NCBI GenBank assembly: GCA_023429135.1
Contig: JAEYWD010000006.1
Coordinates: forward strand, 73,604 to 137,603
DNA from: Bacteroidota bacterium
GTDB lineage: Bacteria > Bacteroidota > Bacteroidia > Bacteroidales > JAAUTT01
DNA length: 64,000 nt
Direction: 5' to 3'
Shown here: positions 1-7,450 of the stretch, in pieces
How the letters are laid out: every line of letters starts with the position of its first letter
Numbering within the stretch: the stretch's first letter is position 1
Made by a program: the position numbers and the translations under genes
Notes under the pieces: generated by a model
Database searches by the model: none
The model's input: the letters and a program-made list of their open reading frames with translations, nothing else
What the model was told of the DNA's origin: nothing

Positions 1-716
1 ATTTTACAATTACAGTTAATGTCGGTTCTACTTATGTAACAATTGCAAACAGGGCCACAGGTTTATTGATTGATGGCATGGGCAGAACAACTGCCGGCAG
101 CGCTTGCGAACAGTATGCCAGCAGTGGCAGTTACAACCAGATGTGGACACTGGAAACCAGCGGATCTTACGTCTATATCAAAAACCGCAATACAGGGTTA
201 TACATCGACGGAAGAGGGACCAGTACAAATGGTGAGTATGCAGGACAATGGACCAGTGCTGTCAGTAACAATCTGGAATGGCAACAGGAAACAGCCGGAA
301 GTTATGTTAAGTTCAAGAACCGTGCTACCGGGTTATACCTCGATGGCATGGGCAAAACTTCAAACGGTTCGGATCTGGGCCAGTGGAGCAGTAGCAGCAG
401 TAATAACCAGCAATGGTCAATTGCCTCAGTTTCACAATTAAAAAAAAGGCTGAGCATCGATAACCCTGTTGAGACAGGAACCCCGATTGTCATCTATCCT
501 AATCCATTCTCAACAACGTTCAATCTTACAATTGACGATACCCAGAAGGTAACCCATATTGAAATTTTCGACATGACTGGCAAGCTGGTCGAAACTATTG
601 AACATTCATCGGTTAAAAATTATATGGAATTAGGTTCCTCACTTAAGCCAAATGTATATGTGGTAAAAGTTTATGGGGAAAGCTATACAAAATCCTTTAA
701 AGTAATTAAAGAGTAA
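1..716 (+). CDS. T9SS-secreted protein with ricin-like beta-trefoil repeats (5' truncated by window)
   Basis: The reading frame is open from the first bases of the window, so the true start lies upstream and the TTG at 66 is only internal. Three copies of a roughly 47-residue repeat are visible (NRATGLLIDGMG, NRNTGLYIDGRG, NRATGLYLDGMG, each followed by a Q-W or N-x-W pair). This is the RICIN/CBM13-like beta-trefoil pattern, which usually binds sugars. The last ~75 residues (from VIYPNPFSTTF to the C-terminal KVIKE) form a type A T9SS sorting domain, so the protein is exported and anchored or released at the cell surface. The catalytic part, if any, is outside the window. It is probably the end of a separate carbohydrate-active gene; the hairpin after it separates it from the next operon. 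Confidence 0.85.
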   Translation, partial: FTITVNVGSTYVTIANRATGLLIDGMGRTTAGSACEQYASSGSYNQMWTLETSGSYVYIKNRNTGLYIDGRGTSTNGEYAGQWTSAVSNNLEWQQETAGSYVKFKNRATGLYLDGMGKTSNGSDLGQWSSSSSNNQQWSIASVSQLKKRLSIDNPVETGTPIVIYPNPFSTTFNLTIDDTQKVTHIEIFDMTGKLVETIEHSSVKNYMELGSSLKPNVYVVKVYGESYTKSFKVIKE

Positions 717-762
717 AGCACTGGTTAGCAGTTTGGTTTAGTTAGTTTATAATTCGTTTTAA

Positions 763-796
763 AAAGGCTGTCTCCAAGTGGAGATGGCCTTTTTTA
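763..796 (+). terminator. Rho-independent terminator after the ricin/T9SS gene
   Basis: An AAGGCTGTCTCC / GGAGATGGCCTT stem with a 4-nt loop (one A-G mismatch, one G-U pair) is followed by a run of T. It begins 47 nt after the stop codon at 716. Confidence 0.85.
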
Positions 797-806
797 TCAA
801 TAATAT

Positions 807-905
807 TCAGCGCTTATATTGCGATGGAGTAACCCCGAAATATTCCTTGAAATTTTTGTAAAGTATTGCTGGCAGTAAGCATAATGACAGGAAGCTTATC
901 CAAAC
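807..905 (-). pseudogene. Relic of an HTCS regulator: receiver fragment fused to an AraC C-terminus
   Basis: Read on the minus strand, 905-866 gives GLDKLPVIMLTASN, the beta-4 strand region of a response-regulator receiver (compare IPVVMLTANN in the intact HTCS at 7451-12259). It is joined directly to 865-807, the last ~20 codons of an AraC domain (KEYFGVTPSQYKR then stop; the intact gene ends REYFGVTPSQYKK). Everything between receiver strand 4 and the AraC tail is missing, and the AraC part has a one-base deletion relative to the intact gene (AAAAATTT against AAAAAGTTT). It is therefore a dead remnant of a former HTCS gene that once stood between the ricin/T9SS gene and the 1155 operon. Confidence 0.75.
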
Positions 906-918
906 CTCCTTTGCAATA

Positions 919-960
919 TGAGATTTTTTTTAATGATTTATTAATACTCTTTGAGATTAT
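919..960 (+). promoter_or_regulatory. Partial copies of the HTCS-operator-like motif
   Basis: Two partial matches to the operator found at 12500 and 18914 lie upstream of the 1155 operon. GAGATTTTTTTTAATG (920-935) matches 14/16 of the motif's right half. TTTGAGATTAT (950-960) is an exact 11-mer from the 12515 copy. The shared TGAGATT cores are 33 bp apart. No TAnnTTTG box stands at the spacing seen at the two full copies, so these may be decayed or alternative sites. Confidence 0.3.
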
Positions 961-1064
961 GAATATAAAATTGGGACTATAGTTAAATCATGCTTAATTT
1001 CTGTTTAGTAGGTTTAACCTGTTTAATATTCAAAGTTGAGTTCACTCCGAAAGTCTTTTACTCC

Positions 1065-1087
1065 TGGAATTTCAATATGAAATTCCA
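1065..1087 (+). promoter_or_regulatory. Perfect inverted repeat upstream of the TonB receptor
   Basis: TGGAATTTC-aatat-GAAATTCCA has 9-bp perfect arms with a 5-nt centre and ends 67 nt before the ATG at 1155. It could be a dimeric operator or an mRNA leader hairpin; no T-run follows, so it is not a terminator. Confidence 0.4.
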
Positions 1088-1154
1088 ACTTTCAACAGTA
1101 CAATCATCAACGGATTATTAAAATCATATATCAACTAACTCTATTACCCTTATA

Positions 1155-3848
1155 ATGAGGAAATTCTTTTTTCTGTATTCGTTACTTTTTTATTTCGGCA
1201 TATGGCCGTCTATTGGTCAAGTCAAAAATCAAAGTATTGCCGATTCTCTTAGCTATATCCCTTTTGAAAAAGCTATACTCTCCCTGCAACAAAAATATAA
1301 CGTGCGCTTTTATTTTGATTCGGAAAGACTTTTAAACAGGAAAGTTCATAATTCGATTGCCGGGATGTCGCTGGAACAAGCCAAAGCTCAGTTGGAGAAG
1401 CTTACCGGTTATTACCTTGTCAGAATAAATTCAAAATCGTATGTATTTTTACCTTTCGAATCACAAAGTCAAAGTCAGGTGCAGGATTTTATTAAAGTAG
1501 GTAATCCGCTCGATTTTGGAAAATACTCAAATGCTCAAATCAATGGTAAGGTTGTAGATGGAAAAACCGGCGAACCACTATCGGGAGCGGTGGTCACATA
1601 TGCAAAAACCATTCAGGTTGTCAGCACCGGTAAGGATGGAAATTTTACCATGAAACTCCCGGTGGGCGATCAGGAACTTTCGGCAAAACTATACGGATAT
1701 GAAGAGAGTAATGCCAAACTCAGAGTGTATGGCAAGGGAGATGTTTGGATCGAACTTTTTGAAAAAACCATTAGTCTGGATGAGGTAGTTGTTCGGGCGG
1801 AAATGGCACAAAATGGCGTAATGCGCAACCAAATGAGCCTGGTACGAATAGATGCCAGAGCAATTAAGGAATTACCTGTTGCAATGGGCGAAACCGATAT
1901 TATTCGCAGTGTAACATTAATGCCAGGCGTTCAATCGGCAGGAGAATTCGGGTCCGGATTCAATGTCCGGGGTGGCAGTGCCGATCAAAACCTGGTGTTA
2001 ATGGAAGACATGCCGGTATTCAATCCGTCGCATGTATTTGGATTGATTTCTATAGTGAATTCCGACGATGTTTCAAGCGTTACGCTTCTAAAAGGGGGAA
2101 TTCCTGCGAAATATGGCGAACGTGCATCTTCGGTGCTCGATATAAAAATGGGCGGAGTGCAACCGGAAAAAGCCGAGGTTAAAGGCGGCATAGGCTTGAT
2201 AAACAGTCGTATAAATATTAAAATTCCTCTATTGCATAAAAAAGTGATTTGGAGTTTTGGTGGCCGGAGTTCTTACTCAGACTGGATTCTAAAAAAGTTA
2301 CCCGACATTCAGCTTCAGAACAGTTCGGCAAGGTTTTACGATCTGAATTCTATGCTTACAATTTCTCCGAATAATTCAAACCGTATCTCACTGTTCGGGT
2401 ATTTAAGTCACGACTTTTTTGGGTTTGACAAAAGTACCGAATATCAATACAACAACCTGATGGGGAGCATACGCTGGAATCATTTTTTTTCCAATACTTT
2501 TTCGATGAATATTGTTGCCGGACGAAGTAAATACAATTTAGGTGTTGATGAAGATATAGACCGACCCATTGATTATACCCGGATAAAATCGGGTATTACC
2601 TACGATGGGGTCCGCTGGAATTTCTCATTATCATCCTTAAAGAGAAATGCGCTGGATTTTGGATTGAATGCAATCCGGTATAGCAACCGACCGGGAGAAC
2701 TTTCTCCGGGCGACTCTTATTCTCTTGTTTCTTACAGTAAAGTTCAGAACGAACAAGCTTATGAGTTATCGGGTTACCTGTCGGACAATTTTTCGCTGAA
2801 CGATAATATTAATTTCGAAATTGGTTTAAGGTATACACGATATATGTTCGTTGGACCATACACAACAAGAACTTACACAAACGGAGAGCCAAGAATCTCC
2901 GATAATTTTGAAGAAACCAAAACATATAAAAAACATGAAACGGTGTTTGGTTATAATGCCTTTGAACCCAGACTCTCCGCAATCTATAAAATTGGTGCCG
3001 AAAGTTCGGTAAAGCTTAGTTATTCAAAGATACACCAGTTTATGAACCTTGTTTCGAATACTTCGGTTATGGCGCCCACTGATGTTTGGAAACTCAGCGA
3101 CAACAACATTGCTCCCCTTATTTGTAACCAGGTGGCTATGGGGTACTACAGAAACTTCAACCGTAATTTTATAGAAACTTCTGTTGAACTTTACTTCAAG
3201 AAACTCAATAATTTAATCGAATATAAGGAAGGAGCTAAACTATTGATGAATCAGACTATAGAAACCGATCTTATACCTGCTGCCGGTTACAATTACGGAA
3301 TAGAGTTCTATCTTAAAAGGAATAAAGGTCGTTTAACCGGTTGGGCAAGCTATACTTATTCACGGTCGCTGCATAAAACCACCAGTGCTTTCGAAGAAGA
3401 ACAAATTAATAATAATCACTACTTTCCGTCGAATATCGATAAACCTCATAACCTCATCGTTCAGTCGAACTATCATATTTCAAAACGATGGAGGTTTTCG
3501 GCCACTTTTATGTATAATACAGGCCGGCCCACTACATTACCAGAGTTAAAATACTTTCGCAACGGAATACAGCAGATTATTTACTCGGACAGGAACAAAT
3601 ACAGATTACCCGATTTCCACCGGCTCGATGTTGCCATTACCTTCAACGAAAGTCTTAAACTTCACAAAAAATGGAAGGGAAGCTGGACATTCTCCATTGT
3701 AAACCTTTATTCGCACAGAAATGCTTTCTCAACATTCTACCAACGGGAAACCCCAGGTATTGTAAACAATTATGAAATGTATGCTCTGTACAAACTTTAT
3801 ATAATAGGCAGGCCCTTTCCAACACTTACATACAACTTTACTTTTTAA
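1155..3848 (+). CDS. TonB-dependent outer-membrane receptor with STN and carboxypeptidase-D-like domains
   Basis: This 897-residue outer-membrane transporter has a signal peptide (residues 1-21), an STN-like domain (about 30-105), a carboxypeptidase-regulatory-like beta-sandwich (about 128-215), a TonB plug (about 225-335, with SGFNVRGGSADQNLVLMED) and a C-terminal beta-barrel ending in an aromatic strand (LTYNFTF). It is shorter than a SusC protein and lacks the SusC VVVGYG segment. It is the first gene of a four-gene operon and is followed 11 nt later by a DUF4249 lipoprotein, the usual partner of this receptor class. The substrate cannot be read from the sequence. An STN domain often signals to an anti-sigma factor, but no such pair is adjacent. 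Confidence 0.9.
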   Translation: MRKFFFLYSLLFYFGIWPSIGQVKNQSIADSLSYIPFEKAILSLQQKYNVRFYFDSERLLNRKVHNSIAGMSLEQAKAQLEKLTGYYLVRINSKSYVFLPFESQSQSQVQDFIKVGNPLDFGKYSNAQINGKVVDGKTGEPLSGAVVTYAKTIQVVSTGKDGNFTMKLPVGDQELSAKLYGYEESNAKLRVYGKGDVWIELFEKTISLDEVVVRAEMAQNGVMRNQMSLVRIDARAIKELPVAMGETDIIRSVTLMPGVQSAGEFGSGFNVRGGSADQNLVLMEDMPVFNPSHVFGLISIVNSDDVSSVTLLKGGIPAKYGERASSVLDIKMGGVQPEKAEVKGGIGLINSRINIKIPLLHKKVIWSFGGRSSYSDWILKKLPDIQLQNSSARFYDLNSMLTISPNNSNRISLFGYLSHDFFGFDKSTEYQYNNLMGSIRWNHFFSNTFSMNIVAGRSKYNLGVDEDIDRPIDYTRIKSGITYDGVRWNFSLSSLKRNALDFGLNAIRYSNRPGELSPGDSYSLVSYSKVQNEQAYELSGYLSDNFSLNDNINFEIGLRYTRYMFVGPYTTRTYTNGEPRISDNFEETKTYKKHETVFGYNAFEPRLSAIYKIGAESSVKLSYSKIHQFMNLVSNTSVMAPTDVWKLSDNNIAPLICNQVAMGYYRNFNRNFIETSVELYFKKLNNLIEYKEGAKLLMNQTIETDLIPAAGYNYGIEFYLKRNKGRLTGWASYTYSRSLHKTTSAFEEEQINNNHYFPSNIDKPHNLIVQSNYHISKRWRFSATFMYNTGRPTTLPELKYFRNGIQQIIYSDRNKYRLPDFHRLDVAITFNESLKLHKKWKGSWTFSIVNLYSHRNAFSTFYQRETPGIVNNYEMYALYKLYIIGRPFPTLTYNFTF

Positions 3849-3859
3849 AATTGGCTGAA

Positions 3860-4906
3860 ATGCGGATATTCAAAAATATTTCCTTGATTCTTTTGGTCTT
3901 ATTCATTTTAGAAGGATGTAAGGAATTGTATAAACCTGAAATTAGTACTGACCAGTCGGCAATTGTTATCCAGGGAATGCTGACAAATAACCCTGGGGAA
4001 CTGGAAGTAACCATCACCAAAGCGGTTCCATACGGTTCTGATTCGAAAGGAATACCCATAATTGATTGTAATGTTACCATAAAAGACGACAAGGGAAAGA
4101 TATATCCCCTTACTTATAACAGGCATGGAAAATATACCAATGCCACTTTATATGCACTCGAAGGGGAAACTTATTCGCTAAATGTTGTTACAGCCGATGG
4201 AGACGAATTTCGGTCGGATAACCAGACACTGCCTCCAAAATACAAGCAGGACAGTATTTATGGTGCAAAAGTGAGCATACCGGAATTTATTCCGGATTCC
4301 TATGGAGGATATTTTAAATCGACCAAACAAGGTACTGAAACTTATGTAGACCTGAGCAGTGGTAGTACGGACCTGCCTAAGTGCCTTTATACCTCCAGAG
4401 TTACAGTTTTGTATTATTATGTAAAAATGGGGCTTCCACCAACAACAATCTACTGCTGGACCACCTTTACGCCAAGCAATGAGATTAACCTTACTACTTC
4501 CACTTTTGATAAAACTCAGGGCATTATACAAAAGCATCCGTTATGTTTTTTTGAAACTTTACTAAATAAATACGATCCCCGTCCCGATGTTAATCTGAGT
4601 GGCTTTCTGATTGCGGTTAAAAAATACAATCTCACTCCCGGGGCTTCCAGATATTATAAAGCAATGAAAGAACAAATGGAAGCATCGGGAAAAATCTTTG
4701 ACCCGATTCCCTCGCAGGTCCGTGGAAACATAAAATGCACGAATAACCCTGAAAAGATTGTTTATGGGTTATTTGAGGTTACCAATATTGAGCAGTTATA
4801 TTACCGTTATAATTCCAATGGTACCTCCCTTACTGCAAGGAGTGGTTTTCCTGAATTTACCGACAGAGGAGAAACTGACACAGCACCTGCATTCTGGATG
4901 AATTAA
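3860..4906 (+). CDS. DUF4249 lipoprotein, partner of the TonB receptor
   Basis: The protein has 348 residues. I chose the ATG at 3860 because it places a basic N-region (MRIFKN) in front of a hydrophobic stretch and a lipobox-like cysteine (FILEGC); an upstream TTG at 3851 is less likely. The body matches the DUF4249 pattern: IVIQGMLTN near the N-terminus, a beta-sandwich (VTIKDDKGKIYPL) and Cys-containing beta-rich C-terminus ending FTDRGETDTAPAFW. In Bacteroidota this family follows carboxypeptidase-D/TonB receptors and is thought to be a surface-exposed binding partner, in the position SusD takes beside SusC. Only 11 nt separate it from the receptor gene and 11 nt from the next gene. Confidence 0.85.
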   Translation: MRIFKNISLILLVLFILEGCKELYKPEISTDQSAIVIQGMLTNNPGELEVTITKAVPYGSDSKGIPIIDCNVTIKDDKGKIYPLTYNRHGKYTNATLYALEGETYSLNVVTADGDEFRSDNQTLPPKYKQDSIYGAKVSIPEFIPDSYGGYFKSTKQGTETYVDLSSGSTDLPKCLYTSRVTVLYYYVKMGLPPTTIYCWTTFTPSNEINLTTSTFDKTQGIIQKHPLCFFETLLNKYDPRPDVNLSGFLIAVKKYNLTPGASRYYKAMKEQMEASGKIFDPIPSQVRGNIKCTNNPEKIVYGLFEVTNIEQLYYRYNSNGTSLTARSGFPEFTDRGETDTAPAFWMN

Positions 4907-4917
4907 AAATCGAATCA

Positions 4918-6660
4918 ATGACTAAAAAATTAATATACCTTACCTTCATAGTTCTCCTGGTTCCTGCATTAAGTTACTGTATTGAACCCGAAGTATCGAA
5001 GCCTGCAGTGATTTATGAGAGAGTTCAGGTAACTACCGACCGCAAATTATACATTGCAGGCGAAAACCTGTTATTCGGTTTTTATCTCATCGATACCCGA
5101 ATTAATAAACTAGCCTCTTACCAAAGTACTGGCTATATCCTGCTCAAAAATACCAATGGAACAATTGTTGGCAAATCGCAGGTGAAGATCCGGGAAGGCA
5201 GGACCTCAGGGGTAATATATCTTAACGATACATTGCAGTCGGGGTATTATCAGATAGAAGCTTTTACCAATTTCATGAGAAACGGGTCTCCCGATTTTTT
5301 CTTCAGAACCGAGATAATGGTTGCAAATCGTTTCGATAAGGACTTGTTTGGTTTAGTTTCAGGAGCTACTGTCCCTTCTACCTCAACTACCAGTGATTAT
5401 TCAATACCGATAAGTAAGGAACTTATCTCTTTGGTACCGGTTAAACCCATCTGCAATAAACGGGAAAGAAACGGGTTTAAGTTGATCATAAAAGATACCG
5501 GCATTAAATCTGCAAATGTTACGGTTTCTGTAGTTGAGAAAAATTCTGTTGAAGAAAATGCAGTAAGGAACATCCGGACTATTAAAGGCCCCTTGGCACA
5601 AAACATTGCAAACGGCGAATTACCTGCTTATCTGGCGGAGGATAAATATGACGAATTAATTGGACAATTAACTGATGCTGATAATGGAAATGGGTTACCG
5701 AACCGGACTCTGTACCTTAGTTCGCCAGACACCGTTGCTAATCTGAATTATACAACTACCGACTCTAAAGGTTATTTCAGATTTGCGCTTCAGGACTATT
5801 ATAATGGTAAGGATCTTTATATTAAGGTGAAGAAAAATGGAGATGAAACCCTTAAACCGAAAATAACCATCGATTCCAAATATACAACAAAACCGTTTAT
5901 TCCTGAATTTCAACCAGTAGACTCGTCCACACTGTCATATATCCAAAATAGTCAGGATGTTGTGAAGATTCAAAAGTCGTACCTGCAGTTAGAGTCACAA
6001 CAGAAAACCGAATTTAAATCGGGTACCGATATACCATATCTTTACCGTACACCGAATTATGTTACTTTTCCGGGCGATTATTCAGATTTGAAGAACTTTA
6101 CCGAAATTGCCAGAGAATTAATCTCAACTTTAAGAATAAGAAAACGTGACAATATTAACCATGCTGAAATTTTAGACTATATCAATGGCCGGTATATGGA
6201 TTCCGATCCGCTGATAATTGCTGATGGGGTTTTAATAGATGATATTAACCAGTTGCTGCCTTATGGTTCGAAGGATATCCGCAAAGTTGAGGTGATTTCA
6301 TCCGAATGGTACATGGATTTACAGGAGTTCAACGGGGTAATTGCCGTATTCTCGAACAACAATCTTATGAATAATATTTTTCTTAACACTACTTTCAATA
6401 TTAAAATAAAAGCAAACGAATATTTTCAAACACCTGAATTTTATACCCCCGATTACTCACTCACCGATGTTAATGCATGGGATCCCGATTTCAGACAGGT
6501 ATTGTACTGGAATCCTGATATTCAAATCAATAAGGAGAACGAGCAGACTATTTACTTTTATACATCCGATTATGCTGCCACCTACGTGATTAAAGTCAGA
6601 GGCATTGCCGATAATGGCGAAGTAATTGAAAGTTATTGCGAATTTGAAGTTAACGACTAA
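4918..6660 (+). CDS. Secreted MG2-domain protein with a detached TonB-plug-like domain
   Basis: The 580 residues comprise a signal peptide, then an MG2-like domain of the alpha-2-macroglobulin type (about 30-130: VQVTTDRKLYIAGENLLFGF, later SGYYQIEAFTNFMRN), a carboxypeptidase-regulatory-like segment (about 225-310) and a plug-like segment at about 425-485 (PLIIADGVLIDDINQLLP, then IRKVEVISS and NGVIAVFSNNN). That segment resembles the plug of SusC-type receptors, but no beta-barrel follows; the last ~90 residues are another beta-sandwich. It starts 11 nt after the DUF4249 gene, so it is co-transcribed. A role as a periplasmic or surface accessory to the receptor is inference. Confidence 0.7.
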   Translation: MTKKLIYLTFIVLLVPALSYCIEPEVSKPAVIYERVQVTTDRKLYIAGENLLFGFYLIDTRINKLASYQSTGYILLKNTNGTIVGKSQVKIREGRTSGVIYLNDTLQSGYYQIEAFTNFMRNGSPDFFFRTEIMVANRFDKDLFGLVSGATVPSTSTTSDYSIPISKELISLVPVKPICNKRERNGFKLIIKDTGIKSANVTVSVVEKNSVEENAVRNIRTIKGPLAQNIANGELPAYLAEDKYDELIGQLTDADNGNGLPNRTLYLSSPDTVANLNYTTTDSKGYFRFALQDYYNGKDLYIKVKKNGDETLKPKITIDSKYTTKPFIPEFQPVDSSTLSYIQNSQDVVKIQKSYLQLESQQKTEFKSGTDIPYLYRTPNYVTFPGDYSDLKNFTEIARELISTLRIRKRDNINHAEILDYINGRYMDSDPLIIADGVLIDDINQLLPYGSKDIRKVEVISSEWYMDLQEFNGVIAVFSNNNLMNNIFLNTTFNIKIKANEYFQTPEFYTPDYSLTDVNAWDPDFRQVLYWNPDIQINKENEQTIYFYTSDYAATYVIKVRGIADNGEVIESYCEFEVND

Positions 6661-6670
6661 AGATTTTACA

Positions 6671-7381
6671 ATGAGAATAATTAAAACACTTGTATTATTT
6701 ATTTCTTTCGGATCACTGAATTATGGCGTAATGGCCCAGGACTTAAACCCTTTAACCACTTCAGCTTTTTTCAAAAGACCGGTAATTGGAAAGTCCTATG
6801 TTGCTCCTGCCATTGGAAACGGTTCGCCTTATTTAGTTGAGAACTGGACCAGCGGGTACGTTGTTTTAACATCAAACGACACAGTGGTGCTCAAATATAT
6901 GCGGTTTGACTGTTTGAAAAATGAACTTGTCTGGACTAAAGAAGGTCAGATACCTATTTCAATCGATCCTGATTTTATAAAAGAATTTGGATTGAAAACC
7001 AATCCAAATCTCACTGAACGAAGATTCGAAAGGACAACGTTAAAACTACCTCTTATAACGGATACTATGGTGCGTTTTCTGGAAATTCTGGTAAAAGGCA
7101 GTTTGAAATTATATGCTTTGCGAAATATAGCTGTCGATAATGAATTAGTTCCAGGCCGCGGTTTACGTTATTTGCCAGTTTATAAACCCGAAACCGTTTT
7201 TTATTTACAAATTGGGAATTTACCCATGAAGCGAATCAAAATAAAGAAAAGGAGTCTAACAGATGCTTATCCGGAATATGCAGAACAAATAGAACAAATA
7301 TTGCACAGCAAACATTACGGTCAGATCAGAAAAGAGTATCAGTTGGTTGAATCGGTAAAACTGATTAATGATAACTGGTAA
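6671..7381 (+). CDS. Secreted protein of unknown function, last gene of the receptor operon
   Basis: I chose the ATG at 6671 (236 residues) because it gives a clear signal peptide (MRIIKTLVLFISFGSLNYGVMAQ) 10 nt after the preceding stop; the frame is open further upstream, but that would overlap the previous gene. The mature protein has short beta strands (YVVLTSNDTVVLKYMRFDC) and a charged C-terminal part rich in K, R and E (KRIKIKKRSLTDAYPEYAEQ). I do not recognise a named domain. The context suggests an accessory to the TonB/DUF4249 system. It ends 69 nt before the convergent HTCS gene. Confidence 0.7.
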   Translation: MRIIKTLVLFISFGSLNYGVMAQDLNPLTTSAFFKRPVIGKSYVAPAIGNGSPYLVENWTSGYVVLTSNDTVVLKYMRFDCLKNELVWTKEGQIPISIDPDFIKEFGLKTNPNLTERRFERTTLKLPLITDTMVRFLEILVKGSLKLYALRNIAVDNELVPGRGLRYLPVYKPETVFYLQIGNLPMKRIKIKKRSLTDAYPEYAEQIEQILHSKHYGQIRKEYQLVESVKLINDNW

Positions 7382-7450
7382 ACAGATGCATTTAAACCTT
7401 CAGAGAATCTTCCTGATCTGAGAATCAGAATGACATTTCGGACAATCTCT

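Noticed and set aside
60..420. Short regular DNA repeats that could look like a tandem array
   Set aside because: They encode the three ricin-like protein repeats of the first gene; spacing and sequence follow the protein repeat, with no CRISPR-like spacers.
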